From Aquimarina sp. Aq78 (GTDB taxonomy: Bacteria; Bacteroidota; Bacteroidia; Flavobacteriales; Flavobacteriaceae), in assembly GCF_900299525.1 (NCBI RefSeq), contig NZ_OMKA01000020.1, positions 248,001-312,000 of the forward strand: a stretch of 64,000 nucleotides of DNA, read 5' to 3'. Both the position numbers and the translations under genes were made by a program. The notes under the pieces are model-generated. The model did not search any database. It was not told the origin of the DNA and worked only from the letters and a program-made list of their open reading frames with translations. The number at the start of each line of letters is the position of its first letter. Positions within the stretch are counted from its first letter, which is position 1. This document shows positions 25,582-34,528 of this stretch, one piece after another.

Positions 25582-26819
25582 TGGCAAAAATTCATCCGTT
25601 TAAGGCTGTACGACCAACAAGGGATAAAGTAAATCTGGTTGCTTCCAGATCATATCAAAGTTACACTTCTTTTGAGCGAGATTCTCGAATGGATTATAAC
25701 CCCTACTCCTTTCTACATATTGTAAATCCAGGATATAAATACCATAAAGAAATATCAGGAGAAGAGCGCTATAAATTAGTTCGAAATCGATACCTGGAGT
25801 TTAAAGAAGATGAAATTTTCATGCAAGAGGATAGCTCTTGTTATTACATTTACAAAATTGTAAATCGTGAACAAGAATCCTTTTGCGGTATAATAGCTGC
25901 CGCAAGTGCAGAGGATTACCATAATGATATTATCAAAAAACACGAAGATACACTTCAACATCGTGAAAGTACTTTTAAGGAGTATCTAAAAACAGTAGGT
26001 TTTAATGCAGAACCTGTATTGCTCACCTATCCTGATAATGATTCTATTTCAAAAATTATTTCAGAAACTGTTGGAGCAAGAGCAGAATATGAATTTACGA
26101 CTACAAATCGTGACACTCATTATCTTTGGAAAATAGAGGATCAAAAATCTATTCATGAGATGCAAGAAGCCTTTTCTTCTATTGAAACCATATACATAGC
26201 AGATGGGCATCATCGTTCTGCATCATCCTATCTACTATCGCAGGATTTAAAAGAAAATAACCCTGAGCATAGTGGTGATGAAGCTTATAATTTCTTTATG
26301 AGCTATTTGATTCCTGAATCTGATTTAAAAATTTATGAATTTAATCGATTAGTAAAAGATCTCAACGGCTTATCTAAAGAAGAATTTCTGATCAAACTTG
26401 ACGAGTGGTTTCGTATTGAAAATAGAGGGCATGAGGTATACAGACCTTCAAAACCTCATCATTTTAGCATGTATATTGATGATGAGTTCTATTCGTTATA
26501 TCTTAGAAAAACAACTTATGAATTTACAGATGCTCTAGAAGAATTAGACGCACAGATTTTATATAAAACGGTATTAAAGCCTATTTTAGGTATTGAAGAT
26601 TTGCGCACAGATACACGTATCGAATACTCCCATGGCAAAAATGGAATTGTACTGGTAAAAAGCGAGGTTGATAATGGAGAATATAAAGTAGGATTTGGGC
26701 TTTTTCCTGCATCTGTAGAGCAAGTCAAAAAAATTGCAGACCAAGGGTTAAAAATGCCTCCAAAAAGCACATATATAGAGCCAAAATTAAGAAGTGGGAT
26801 CACTATTTATGAGTTTTAA
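25581..26819 (+). CDS. DUF1015-family protein
   Basis: 412 residues, typical length for DUF1015. Family landmarks are the start IHPFKAVRPTRDKVNLVAS, NPYSFLHIVNP, and the conserved ADGHHRSASSYL (about 206-217). The function is not established; proposed roles involve hydroxyacid or nucleotide-like kinase activity (HipA-like), with no decisive evidence. It is coupled to the M23 peptidase by a TAATG overlap. A symmetric terminator shared with the converging jacalin-like gene follows the stop. Confidence 0.88.
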   Translation: MAKIHPFKAVRPTRDKVNLVASRSYQSYTSFERDSRMDYNPYSFLHIVNPGYKYHKEISGEERYKLVRNRYLEFKEDEIFMQEDSSCYYIYKIVNREQESFCGIIAAASAEDYHNDIIKKHEDTLQHRESTFKEYLKTVGFNAEPVLLTYPDNDSISKIISETVGARAEYEFTTTNRDTHYLWKIEDQKSIHEMQEAFSSIETIYIADGHHRSASSYLLSQDLKENNPEHSGDEAYNFFMSYLIPESDLKIYEFNRLVKDLNGLSKEEFLIKLDEWFRIENRGHEVYRPSKPHHFSMYIDDEFYSLYLRKTTYEFTDALEELDAQILYKTVLKPILGIEDLRTDTRIEYSHGKNGIVLVKSEVDNGEYKVGFGLFPASVEQVKKIADQGLKMPPKSTYIEPKLRSGITIYEF

Positions 26820-26849
26820 CATTAACTATCATTTTTATTTATAAACAAT

Positions 26850-26886
26850 AAAGGATGCTTGAAATTCAAGCATCCTTTGTCTTTTT
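26850..26886. terminator. Terminator between DUF1015 and the jacalin-like gene
   Basis: Arms AAAGGATGCTTGAA (26850-26863) and TTCAAGCATCCTTT (26865-26878) with a single central A make a near-perfect 14-bp stem; a T-run follows on the plus strand. It lies between convergent genes. Confidence 0.88.
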
Positions 26887-26927
26887 TTCAATACACTTTG
26901 GTTTTAAGAGAATTGAACATCTATACT

Positions 26928-27560
26928 TTATAGGGTATGTACATAAAACCCAATTCTATCAATTTCTGATCCCGAACGACCAAAGAAACCTAATATTTGA
27001 AATCCACTAGGTGGAATTGCAGCATTAAAGTAACTACCTCCATTACCACCATGGGTAAATGTTTTCTTATTTGTATAGATGGTTAACCTATCCAAACGAC
27101 TTCCACTTCTTCCTGCAATTCTTCTAATATATTCAGTATTATCAAAAAAGTGCAAATAAAAAGAACCTCCATTTCCTCCTCTGCTCATACCCGTGTAAAT
27201 AGTACCTGATGGAGAAATGTAATACACAACTAACTTATCTACCCTAGAACCTGTTCTCATGGCAATTGCATGAATTCTTGTACCACTAGGAGGGTTTACG
27301 CTAAAAGCTCCTCCTCCTCCTCCTCCGAAAGGACCGACAGGATACGAGTAAGCCTTACTACTATTTTCTGTAGCATTTTCGATAGGAATAGCATTTTTAA
27401 GTTCTTCAGGAAAACTATTCCATTCTACCAATTGTGAGTTGGTATCATCATAACTAGGTACTTCTTGGGTATTTTCTACACCTTCTTTTATCTCATCTTT
27501 CTGACATGAGATCATAAAACTGAACAGTGTTAATACCGTTAAAAAAATCAATTTTTTCAT
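26928..27560 (-). CDS. Lipoprotein with a jacalin-like lectin domain
   Basis: 210 residues. The signal ends FMISC (lipobox Cys about 19), then an acidic linker (about 25-70). The C-terminal ~135 residues form a jacalin-type beta-prism: three similar segments, each with a Gly-rich loop (GPFGGGGGGAFSV, RGGNGGSFYLHF, HGGNGGSYFNAA) and a strand-turn-strand motif (MRTGSRVDKLVVY, AGRSGSRLDRLTIY, FGRSGSEIDRIGFY). The GRSGS-x-[IL]-D pattern is the hallmark of jacalin lectins, so the protein probably binds carbohydrate at the cell surface. The internal repeats are unusually alike. The gene is monocistronic and convergent with DUF1015. Confidence 0.82.
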   Translation of the reverse strand: MKKLIFLTVLTLFSFMISCQKDEIKEGVENTQEVPSYDDTNSQLVEWNSFPEELKNAIPIENATENSSKAYSYPVGPFGGGGGGAFSVNPPSGTRIHAIAMRTGSRVDKLVVYYISPSGTIYTGMSRGGNGGSFYLHFFDNTEYIRRIAGRSGSRLDRLTIYTNKKTFTHGGNGGSYFNAAIPPSGFQILGFFGRSGSEIDRIGFYVHTL

Positions 27561-27685
27561 AAAAATTTAAATTTAAATTGGTTAATAAAAAATAATTAAT
27601 TATTGCTATTAATTTCGTTATTAAAAGCACATTAAGATACGGTCATTGTCAAAAATCATAATATTAATTAACATATATATGGGAC
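27561..27685. other. Non-coding region between the jacalin-like and yggS-type genes
   Basis: The divergent gap of about 320 bases contains no credible ORF. Its right half holds two yggS-side promoter candidates (see 27686-27714 and 27865-27872). For the jacalin-like gene I see no clear minus-strand consensus; the stretch next to its start is almost pure A/T with alternating TTTAAA runs. Confidence 0.4.
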
Positions 27686-27714
27686 TTGTACGATTTAAAC
27701 TACGGATACTTTTG
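27686..27714 (+). promoter_or_regulatory. Promoter candidate P1 upstream of the yggS-type gene
   Basis: TTG (27686-27688), 18 bases, then TACTTTTG (27707-27714): a full match to the TTG-N17-23-TAnnTTTG architecture. It would give a leader of about 160 bases. Confidence 0.6.
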
Positions 27715-27864
27715 ACACCTGTAAAAATTAGAAATACACATCTAAATATTTACCTTTTATCCAAGAAACCAGTGACTAATTATTTAGCATAAAAAAGATA
27801 GAGGTTAGCTTTTGATTTGTAAATAAATAACCAATAATCGATAACAATAAAAAATGATTTTAGA

Positions 27865-27872
27865 TATCTTTG
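27865..27872 (+). promoter_or_regulatory. Promoter candidate P2 of the yggS-type gene (nearly leaderless)
   Basis: TATCTTTG, exact TAnnTTTG match; the ATG follows after six bases. Since Bacteroidota transcripts start about 5-7 bases after this element, the message would have essentially no 5' leader. Confidence 0.5.
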
Positions 27873-27878
27873 CAAACT

Positions 27879-28541
27879 ATGAATGATATCGAACAAAACC
27901 TTCGTGAGATAAAAACATCAATTCCTGAAGGAGTTACTCTGGTAGCAGTATCCAAAACCAAACCCATTTCTGATCTAATGAATGCCTATGAAGCTGGTCA
28001 AAGAATTTTTGGTGAAAATAAGATCCAGGAAATGACCGAAAAGTGGGAAACTATGCCAAAAGATATCAGTTGGCATATGATTGGACATGTACAAACTAAT
28101 AAAGTTAAATACATGGCTGCCTTTGTAGATCTCATTCATGCAGTAGATAGCTATAAGTTACTTAAAGAGATCGACAAACAAGGAAAAAAACATAATAGAA
28201 CTATTAACTGCCTATTGCAGATCAAAATTGCTAAAGAAGAAAGTAAATTTGGTTTATCAGAACAGGATGCTATCACCTTATTAAATACCGAGGAAGTTAA
28301 GAACTTGACCAATGTTAATATTCAAGGACTTATGGGCATGGCAACTTTTACAAATGATGAGCAACAAATACATGATGAATTTAAAACGATTGCATCTTTT
28401 TCTGAAGAAATGAAAACAAAATATCCACAATTAAAAACCCTATCGATTGGTATGAGTGGAGATTACAAAATGGCTATTAACTGTGGGAGTACTATGGTTA
28501 GGATAGGAAGTTCTATTTTTGGAGCTAGAAATTACCAATAG
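27879..28541 (+). CDS. YggS-family PLP homeostasis protein
   Basis: 220 residues from ATG at 27879. The frame can be opened three codons earlier with a TTG, but ATG fits the family better. It is a single alanine-racemase-like barrel; Lys26 in VAVSKTKP binds PLP. Other signatures are FGENKIQE, WHMIGHVQTNKVKY, GLMGMATF and the late GMSGDYKMAI. It controls the free PLP pool and affects amino and keto acid metabolism. It is the only gene of its transcription unit that I can see; the promoters P1 and P2 precede it. Confidence 0.93.
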   Translation: MNDIEQNLREIKTSIPEGVTLVAVSKTKPISDLMNAYEAGQRIFGENKIQEMTEKWETMPKDISWHMIGHVQTNKVKYMAAFVDLIHAVDSYKLLKEIDKQGKKHNRTINCLLQIKIAKEESKFGLSEQDAITLLNTEEVKNLTNVNIQGLMGMATFTNDEQQIHDEFKTIASFSEEMKTKYPQLKTLSIGMSGDYKMAINCGSTMVRIGSSIFGARNYQ

Positions 28542-28652
28542 TAAATGATCTTTTATCATTAACACTTGATTTACCGAATTGATAAATAAAATAAAAAAAC
28601 AATAATGCCCCTTATTAAACTAATCTCGAAAAAATAAAGATTACCGAATTAT

Positions 28653-30026
28653 ATGTATGCAATTTTAGATATTGAAACAACTGGAGGAAAATATAATGAA
28701 GAAGGAATTACTGAAATTGCTATTTATAAATTTGACGGACATGATGTTGTGGATCAATTCATAAGCCTTGTTAATCCTGAACGTCCTATACAACCATTTG
28801 TAGCTAATCTTACTGGGATAAATAATCAAATGCTTCGCAATGCTCCGAAGTTTTATGAAGTAGCTAAAAGAATTGTTGAAATTACTACCGACTGTATTAT
28901 CGTTGCACATAACTCTAGTTTTGATTACCGAATTTTAAGAACCGAATTCTCGAGATTAGGATTCGAATTCAAACGACAGTCTTTATGTACTGTAGAGCTT
29001 TCTAAAAAATTAATCCCGGATCAACAATCATATAGTTTAGGTAAGCTTGTTCGCGGACTTGGAATCCCTCTTTCTGATAGACACCGAGCCAATGGCGATG
29101 CTCTTGCTACAGTAAAACTATTTAAACTCCTACTCACAAAAGATATAGAGAAAAAAATAATCACAGAAACCGTTCGAACAGAAACTAAGCGACAAGTTGA
29201 TGACAAACTTCTTAGATTGATTGAAGCTGCCCCTTCGGCAACAGGAGTATATTACATGCATCGCGAAGATGGGACTATTATATATATAGGTAAAAGTAAA
29301 AATATAAAAAAACGCCTCAATCAACATTTCACAAACGATAATAGGAAATCTAAAAAAATACAGGAAGAAGTTGTTAGTGTTACGCATGAGAATACAGGAA
29401 GTGAGCTTTTAGCATTGCTAAAAGAAAGTGAAGAGATAAAACGCAACAAACCCAAATACAATAGAGCGCTGCGTAAAACGAAATTTGATCAGGCTTTATA
29501 CCAATTCACAGATGATAACGGGTATATAAATTTCAAAGTTCAAAAAGCAGATCATCGCAAAATAAGCATCACTACTTTTTCTAACAGACAACAAGCCAAG
29601 ACCTATATGCATCGGTGGACAGAAGAGTATAGTTTATGCCAAAAATTAATGGGTTTGGATAATGGAAAAAATAACTGTTTTAACTACACTATAAAGCAGT
29701 GTAATGGCGCTTGTATTTATAATGAATCTGCAGAAGAATATAATATTAGGGCACAAAAACTTATTTTTAATACTTCTTTTCAAAGTCAGGATATGATTAT
29801 TGTCGATCGAGGAAGAGATATTGACGAACAAAGTGTAATATTGGTTGAAGAAGGAAAATTTAAAGGTATAGGATATTTCAATCTAAACCATCAGATCAAC
29901 AATATAGAGATTTTACGCTCTATTATTACTCCAATGACTCATAATAGAGATGCCCAACACATTATCCAAAGTTATGTACGTACACATAAAAGACTGAAGA
30001 TTATTAAACTACAAAAAAATGTATAG
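28653..30026 (+). CDS. DnaQ-like 3'-5' exonuclease fused to a GIY-YIG (UvrC/Cho-type) nuclease
   Basis: 457 residues. The first ~170 residues are a DEDDh exonuclease: LDIETTGGKYNEEG (Asp-x-Glu), AHNSSFDYRIL, and HRANGDALATVKL with the catalytic His-Asp. A GIY-YIG domain follows (about 195-275: ATGVYYMHREDGTIIYIGKS, then TGSELLALLKESEEIKRNKP), resembling UvrC N-terminal and Cho. The rest (about 280-457) is uncharacterised, with FNYTIKQCNGACIYNES giving a cysteine pair. Bacteroidota commonly encode this fusion in place of a separate Cho; it is presumed to act in nucleotide excision repair or exonucleolytic processing. Its last eight bases overlap the next gene. Confidence 0.88.
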   Translation: MYAILDIETTGGKYNEEGITEIAIYKFDGHDVVDQFISLVNPERPIQPFVANLTGINNQMLRNAPKFYEVAKRIVEITTDCIIVAHNSSFDYRILRTEFSRLGFEFKRQSLCTVELSKKLIPDQQSYSLGKLVRGLGIPLSDRHRANGDALATVKLFKLLLTKDIEKKIITETVRTETKRQVDDKLLRLIEAAPSATGVYYMHREDGTIIYIGKSKNIKKRLNQHFTNDNRKSKKIQEEVVSVTHENTGSELLALLKESEEIKRNKPKYNRALRKTKFDQALYQFTDDNGYINFKVQKADHRKISITTFSNRQQAKTYMHRWTEEYSLCQKLMGLDNGKNNCFNYTIKQCNGACIYNESAEEYNIRAQKLIFNTSFQSQDMIIVDRGRDIDEQSVILVEEGKFKGIGYFNLNHQINNIEILRSIITPMTHNRDAQHIIQSYVRTHKRLKIIKLQKNV

Positions 30027-31989
30027 ATTCCTATTCTTTATATTCTTAACTACCTTCTCTTTTCTAATAAGTGCTCAAGAAGCTTACAATACTAAAAATA
30101 TGGTTGTAAGCATGATTGATATACAAAGTAAAACATATAAAAAAGATAGTACAGCTAATGCTTTTTTTATCTATGAAAAAGGTTTTAGCAGAGTTGAAAA
30201 TGGAGGAGGTTATAATTTGTTAACAGATCATGAAGCAAAGATTAAAATATTAAACGAACAAGGGTATGATCACGCTACAGTAAAAGTTCTTTTATACAGA
30301 AATAAAAAGCACAAAGAATCTTTCAATAGTCTTGTTGCTTATACTTATAACCTGGAACAAGGTAAAGTTATTAAGACTAAAGTAGAAAAAAATCAAATTT
30401 ATTATGAAGAACATGATCAAAACTTCACTTCTGTAAAGTTTACATTTTCTAACATAAAACCAGGATCTGTACTTACTTATAAATATCAAATAGAATCCCC
30501 TTTTATGTACAAGTTTAATGGATGGGAATTTCAAGACGATATACCAAAAATGCATAGTGAGTTTATAGCTGATCTACCAGGCAACTATATTTACAACATA
30601 AAACTCGTGGGAACTCTAAAATTAAGTACCAAAGAGTCTACTATCAAAAAAAGATGTCTTCAAGCGCCAGGTTTAGGATCTGCAGATTGTTCTCATAACA
30701 TATATATCATGAAAGACATTCCTGCTTTCAAAGAAGAAAAATATATGACCGCAAAGAGTAATTATTTTTCTCGTATTGAGTATGAATTGAAAGAGTTTAA
30801 AGGATTTGATGGAGTCAATAAAAAATATACCGAAACTTGGAAAAATGTTGATAATAAATTAAAAAAAGAAGCTACAATTGGAGTGCAACTCAAAAAATTA
30901 TCCGCTACCAAAAATCTTCTTCCCGATTCTATACAGTCGCTGCCTAAAGATATAGCTACAGCAAAAATAATCTACCGCTATATTTCGAATAATTATAAGT
31001 GGAACAAGAAAAAAAGAATTTTTAATGACGGTAATATTAATAAAGTAATTAAAGACAAGGTAGGTAATGTTTCTGATATTAATATACTTCTTCATAATGT
31101 ATTAAAGCAGCAACAATTTATGGTGCACCCTGTATTGTTATCCACTAGAGATAATGGCTATGCAACAAAAATTCATCCAGTAATTTCTGATTTTAATTAT
31201 CTTATTGTACAATTATCCTTAGACGGAAAAACATATCTATTGGATGCTACCGAAAAAGCACTAACATTTGGTGAAGTTCCTTTTCGTTGTTTAAACCAAT
31301 ATGGTAGATTACTAGATTTTAAAAATGGTAGCTCCTGGATTAATATAGAACCAAAGAAACATTCTATTCACTTTTTTAAGGAAGATTTAATACTAAATGA
31401 AGAGCTAGAATTAAGCGGTAAAGCAAAGCATGTTTATTCTGGGTATCATGCTTACTTTAAAAGAAAAGAACTAAATTATTCTAGTAATGAGAAGTTTCTA
31501 AACAATATTAAAAATCAAAATCAAGAAATCACAATTTCTGATGCACACATCAATAATCAAAATAGCTTTGAAAAAGCTATTGAGGTAGAATTTAATTTTA
31601 CAAGAAATGTTTCAGAGATAGATGATATTTTTTATATTAAACCTTTTACTAAAGCATTTTTTGAAAAAAATCCATTTAAGCTTAATCAAAGAACATATCC
31701 TGTAGATTTTGGTTATAAAGATTCTTATAGCTATCTCGTCTCAATTGAAATTCCAAAAAATTATGATTTCATTGATATCCCTAAAAATTTGGCATATACA
31801 CTCCCTAATGAATTAGCGCAAGTAGCGATTAATTTTCAGAAGAATGGTAACAAGCTCATTATTAATCATAGAATTACATTTAATTCCTCTTATTACCCAA
31901 CAGAATATTACGCGACGTTAAAAGAGTTTTTCAATCATATAATAAGTATAGAAAACGACTCTCTTATAGCTGTCGGGAGAGTACATTAG
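30019..31989 (+). CDS. DUF3857 transglutaminase-like secreted protein
   Basis: 656 residues with an N-terminal signal peptide (1-18, ending ISAQ). The N-terminal DUF3857 region (about 25-280) begins QEAYNTKNMVVSMIDIQSKT. The central part has a transglutaminase-like core (about 300-420, with KIIYRYISNNYKWN, then LLHNVLKQQQF). The usual catalytic Cys is not clear: residue order around NVSDINILLHNVL replaces it, so the enzyme may be inactive. The C-terminal DUF3858-like beta part ends in RITFNSSYYP. It overlaps the exonuclease/GIY-YIG gene by eight bases, so translation is coupled though the proteins act in different compartments. Confidence 0.82.
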   Translation: MYRFLFFIFLTTFSFLISAQEAYNTKNMVVSMIDIQSKTYKKDSTANAFFIYEKGFSRVENGGGYNLLTDHEAKIKILNEQGYDHATVKVLLYRNKKHKESFNSLVAYTYNLEQGKVIKTKVEKNQIYYEEHDQNFTSVKFTFSNIKPGSVLTYKYQIESPFMYKFNGWEFQDDIPKMHSEFIADLPGNYIYNIKLVGTLKLSTKESTIKKRCLQAPGLGSADCSHNIYIMKDIPAFKEEKYMTAKSNYFSRIEYELKEFKGFDGVNKKYTETWKNVDNKLKKEATIGVQLKKLSATKNLLPDSIQSLPKDIATAKIIYRYISNNYKWNKKKRIFNDGNINKVIKDKVGNVSDINILLHNVLKQQQFMVHPVLLSTRDNGYATKIHPVISDFNYLIVQLSLDGKTYLLDATEKALTFGEVPFRCLNQYGRLLDFKNGSSWINIEPKKHSIHFFKEDLILNEELELSGKAKHVYSGYHAYFKRKELNYSSNEKFLNNIKNQNQEITISDAHINNQNSFEKAIEVEFNFTRNVSEIDDIFYIKPFTKAFFEKNPFKLNQRTYPVDFGYKDSYSYLVSIEIPKNYDFIDIPKNLAYTLPNELAQVAINFQKNGNKLIINHRITFNSSYYPTEYYATLKEFFNHIISIENDSLIAVGRVH

Positions 31990-32022
31990 TTTTTTTAGTA
32001 TTTTTATTCAAAATCAAGAAGT

Positions 32023-32862
32023 TTGAACAATAACTCATCTCATAAGAACTGGAAAAGTCAATTACATGATATCATTTATGAAGCCGATACTCCAATAGGA
32101 AAGTTATTTGATGTAATTCTACTTATCCTAATCGTATTGAGTATCATCTTTGTGATGCTTGAAAGCGTAAAAGGCTTATCTGTTGAAACATATACATTAT
32201 TATATTATGCAGAATGGGTCATCACGATATTTTTTACTTTTGAATATATCGCCCGCATTGTTTCTATAAAAAAATCAGCTTCGTATATTTTTAGTTTTTA
32301 TGGGATCATTGATCTTTTATCTACTTTACCATTATACCTATCATTTTTTATCACAGGCACCAGCGCACTACTAGCTGTTAGAGCATTAAGGTTACTTCGG
32401 GTTTTTAGAATTTTAAAAATCTCTAGATATATTGGTGAATCAAACAGATTAGCACAAGCTATAAAAGATAGCAGAGCCAAAATACTGGTATTTCTGTTTG
32501 CTGTATTAGTGTTATGTATAATTATGGGTACGGTAATGTACATTATAGAGGGAGAGGAAAGTGGTTTTAAAAGTATCCCAATAAGCGTATATTGGTGTAT
32601 TGTCACTCTAACAACGGTTGGTTATGGTGATATTGCTCCAGTTACTCCATTAGGGCAATTTATTGCAGCCATTATTATGATTATGGGTTATGGTATTATC
32701 GCTGTTCCTACAGGTATTGTAAGTGCCGAATATACACATCACCAAACCAGTAAGGTTCATCTAAACACTCAATCCTGCAGTCATTGTAGTGAGAATGAGC
32801 ATCGCGATAACGCTAAATTCTGCCATAAATGCGGAGAAGATTTACACAAAGACAATGAATAA
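32023..32862 (+). CDS. Voltage-gated-type K+ channel with a C-terminal zinc ribbon
   Basis: 279 residues from a TTG start. Six membrane segments can be followed: S1 near 30-50, S4 carrying Arg at every third position (RALRLLRVFRILKIS), S5 near 150-170, and S6 near 205-230. The pore signature is TLTTVGYGD, the potassium selectivity filter, between S5 and S6. The C-terminal tail contains two CxxC pairs (CSHC, then CHKC, about residues 245-270), a zinc ribbon. This tail is unusual for bacterial channels and could sense metal or bind a partner. It overlaps miaA by eight bases. Confidence 0.9.
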   Translation: MNNNSSHKNWKSQLHDIIYEADTPIGKLFDVILLILIVLSIIFVMLESVKGLSVETYTLLYYAEWVITIFFTFEYIARIVSIKKSASYIFSFYGIIDLLSTLPLYLSFFITGTSALLAVRALRLLRVFRILKISRYIGESNRLAQAIKDSRAKILVFLFAVLVLCIIMGTVMYIIEGEESGFKSIPISVYWCIVTLTTVGYGDIAPVTPLGQFIAAIIMIMGYGIIAVPTGIVSAEYTHHQTSKVHLNTQSCSHCSENEHRDNAKFCHKCGEDLHKDNE

Positions 32863-33760
32863 AAATCTAATTGTGGTTGTCGGACCAACTGCTATAGGTA
32901 AGACCAGTTTAAGCATTGAGCTTGCAAAACATTTTAATTGTGAAATTGTTTCTGCAGACAGCAGACAGTTTTACAAAGAAATGAGCATTGGTACTGCAGC
33001 CCCTTCGCTTGACGAATTAGAACAAGCTAAGCATCATTTTATTCAACACATAAGTATCAAAAATGAATACAGTGTAGGTGATTATGAAAAAGATGCCTTA
33101 GATAAACTTCGTGAATTATTTAAAAATAACGACTACGCTATTCTTGTTGGAGGTTCTGGACTATATATCGATGCAGTAACCAGGGGATTGGATCTTTTTC
33201 CTGAAATAGACATCAAGATTAGACAAGAACTTCAAGAAGAATATAACAACAAAGGAATTGAAAATTTACAGCAACAATTAAAAATTTTAGATCCATTGTA
33301 TTATGAAAAGGTAGATTTAAACAATACCCATAGAGTTATGAGAGCTCTAGAAGTATGTATTGGTAGTGGGGCACCTTATTCATCATTTCTTACTAAACCA
33401 CGAAAGAAACGACCTTTTAATACGATTAAAATTGGAATTACTGCAGAAAGGCAAACTATTTATGACAGAATAAATCAACGTGTAGAACTAATGGCTGAAG
33501 CAGGCCTAATAGATGAAGTAAAAAGCTTATACCCTTATAAGTCATTAAATGCATTAAACACTGTAGGATATAAAGAAATATTTAAATACCTGGATAAAGA
33601 ATGGGATTTAGATTTTGCACTTTCTGAAATCAAAAAAAACACCAGGCGTTTTGCAAAAAGGCAACTTACATGGTTTAAGAAGGATTTAGAAATTAGTTGG
33701 TATGACTATAAAGAAGATATCAACTCTGTTATAACATATATAAAAAAAAGTTCACTATGA
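32855..33760 (+). CDS. miaA: tRNA dimethylallyltransferase
   Basis: 301 residues from ATG at 32855; the open frame starts 22 codons earlier inside the channel gene but MNKNLIVVVGPTAIGKTSLS is the family start. MiaA transfers a dimethylallyl group to A37 of tRNAs that read codons beginning with U. Walker A is GPTAIGKT; SADSRQFYKEM is the DSRQ motif, followed by QHISIKNEYSVGDYE, NNTHRVMRALEV and LVGGSGLYIDAV. Its start overlaps the channel stop. Its own stop lies inside the stem of the terminator hairpin at 33749-33784. Confidence 0.95.
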   Translation: MNKNLIVVVGPTAIGKTSLSIELAKHFNCEIVSADSRQFYKEMSIGTAAPSLDELEQAKHHFIQHISIKNEYSVGDYEKDALDKLRELFKNNDYAILVGGSGLYIDAVTRGLDLFPEIDIKIRQELQEEYNNKGIENLQQQLKILDPLYYEKVDLNNTHRVMRALEVCIGSGAPYSSFLTKPRKKRPFNTIKIGITAERQTIYDRINQRVELMAEAGLIDEVKSLYPYKSLNALNTVGYKEIFKYLDKEWDLDFALSEIKKNTRRFAKRQLTWFKKDLEISWYDYKEDINSVITYIKKSSL

Positions 33761-33784
33761 TAAATAAATTACACATAGTGAACT
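33749..33784 (-). terminator. Terminator shared by the response regulator and miaA
   Basis: Perfect 11-bp stem (33749-33759 with 33774-33784; arm AGTTCACTATG) with a 14-base loop. On the minus strand the stem is followed by a run of eight T, so it mainly serves the response regulator gene; the left arm includes most of the last two miaA codons. Confidence 0.85.
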
Positions 33785-33811
33785 CTTAAAAGTTAGTTAC
33801 CGTTACTATTC

Positions 33812-34525
33812 CTACGATTCTTCGTTTCTTACAACTAGTCTAAACCCTTCTCCATGAATATTAAGAATTTCGACGTTTTCGTCTTTCTTTAAATATTTTC
33901 TAAGTTTAGCTATGTATACATCCATACTACGAGAGGTAAAATAATTATCATCTCTCCATATTTTTGTTAACGCTAATTCTCTAGGCATTAAATCATTAAG
34001 ATGTAATGCTAGCAAACGAAGTAATTCATTCTCTTTTGGAGAAAGTTTAATTGGATCTTCTTCCTTATATGTTAAAAAGCGAAGTTTCGAATTAAGGTGA
34101 AAGCCTCCAACGTTAAACTCGAACTGTTTACTATCTGCAACAGACTCTGTACTTTTACGCTGCATAATAGCTTGTATTTTCATCAACAATACCTCACTAT
34201 CAAAAGGCTTATTAAGATAATCATCTGCTCCTACTTTGTACCCTTTTAACACATCTTCTTTCATTGCTTTTGCAGTTAAAAAGATGATAGGTATTTCTTC
34301 ATTTTTTTCTCTAATCTCTTTTGCTAATGTAAATCCATCTTTATAAGGCATCATGACATCAAGAATACACATATCATAATCATCCTTTTTGAATTTTTCG
34401 AAGCCTTCCATACCATTTTTAGCATGCACAACATCATAATCATTCATTACTAGATAATCCTTTAATACTGTTCCGAAGTTTGGATCATCTTCTACAAGCA
34501 AAATCTTTTTGTTTTCTGTTTCCAT
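33812..34525 (-). CDS. OmpR/PhoB-family response regulator (RprY-like)
   Basis: 237 residues. The receiver domain (about 7-122) has the phospho-acceptor Asp56 in CILDVMMPYKDGF, the acidic pair Glu12/Asp13-Asp14, and conserved Thr/Lys switch residues (FLTAKA, LNKPF). The C-terminal winged helix (about 145-235) has the OmpR-type NELLRLLALHLNDLMPREL then SMDVYIAKLRKYL. It lies three bases after its histidine kinase, so the pair is co-transcribed. The Bacteroides relative RprX/RprY is a reasonable comparison, but target genes are unknown. Confidence 0.94.
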   Translation of the reverse strand: METENKKILLVEDDPNFGTVLKDYLVMNDYDVVHAKNGMEGFEKFKKDDYDMCILDVMMPYKDGFTLAKEIREKNEEIPIIFLTAKAMKEDVLKGYKVGADDYLNKPFDSEVLLMKIQAIMQRKSTESVADSKQFEFNVGGFHLNSKLRFLTYKEEDPIKLSPKENELLRLLALHLNDLMPRELALTKIWRDDNYFTSRSMDVYIAKLRKYLKKDENVEILNIHGEGFRLVVRNEES

Positions 34526-34528
34526 ATT

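Noticed and set aside
27300-27330. Run of (CCT)n-like triplets
   Set aside because: It is simply the poly-Gly loop of the jacalin-like protein read on the other strand, not an independent microsatellite.
27870-27878. TTG start three codons before the ATG of the YggS-type gene
   Set aside because: The ATG at 27879 fits family length, and the TTG overlaps the -7 element TATCTTTG, which would not be transcribed.
32789-32854. N-terminal extension of miaA inside the channel gene
   Set aside because: The extra 22 residues come from another frame of the zinc-ribbon tail; the ATG at 32855 is followed directly by the P-loop strand.
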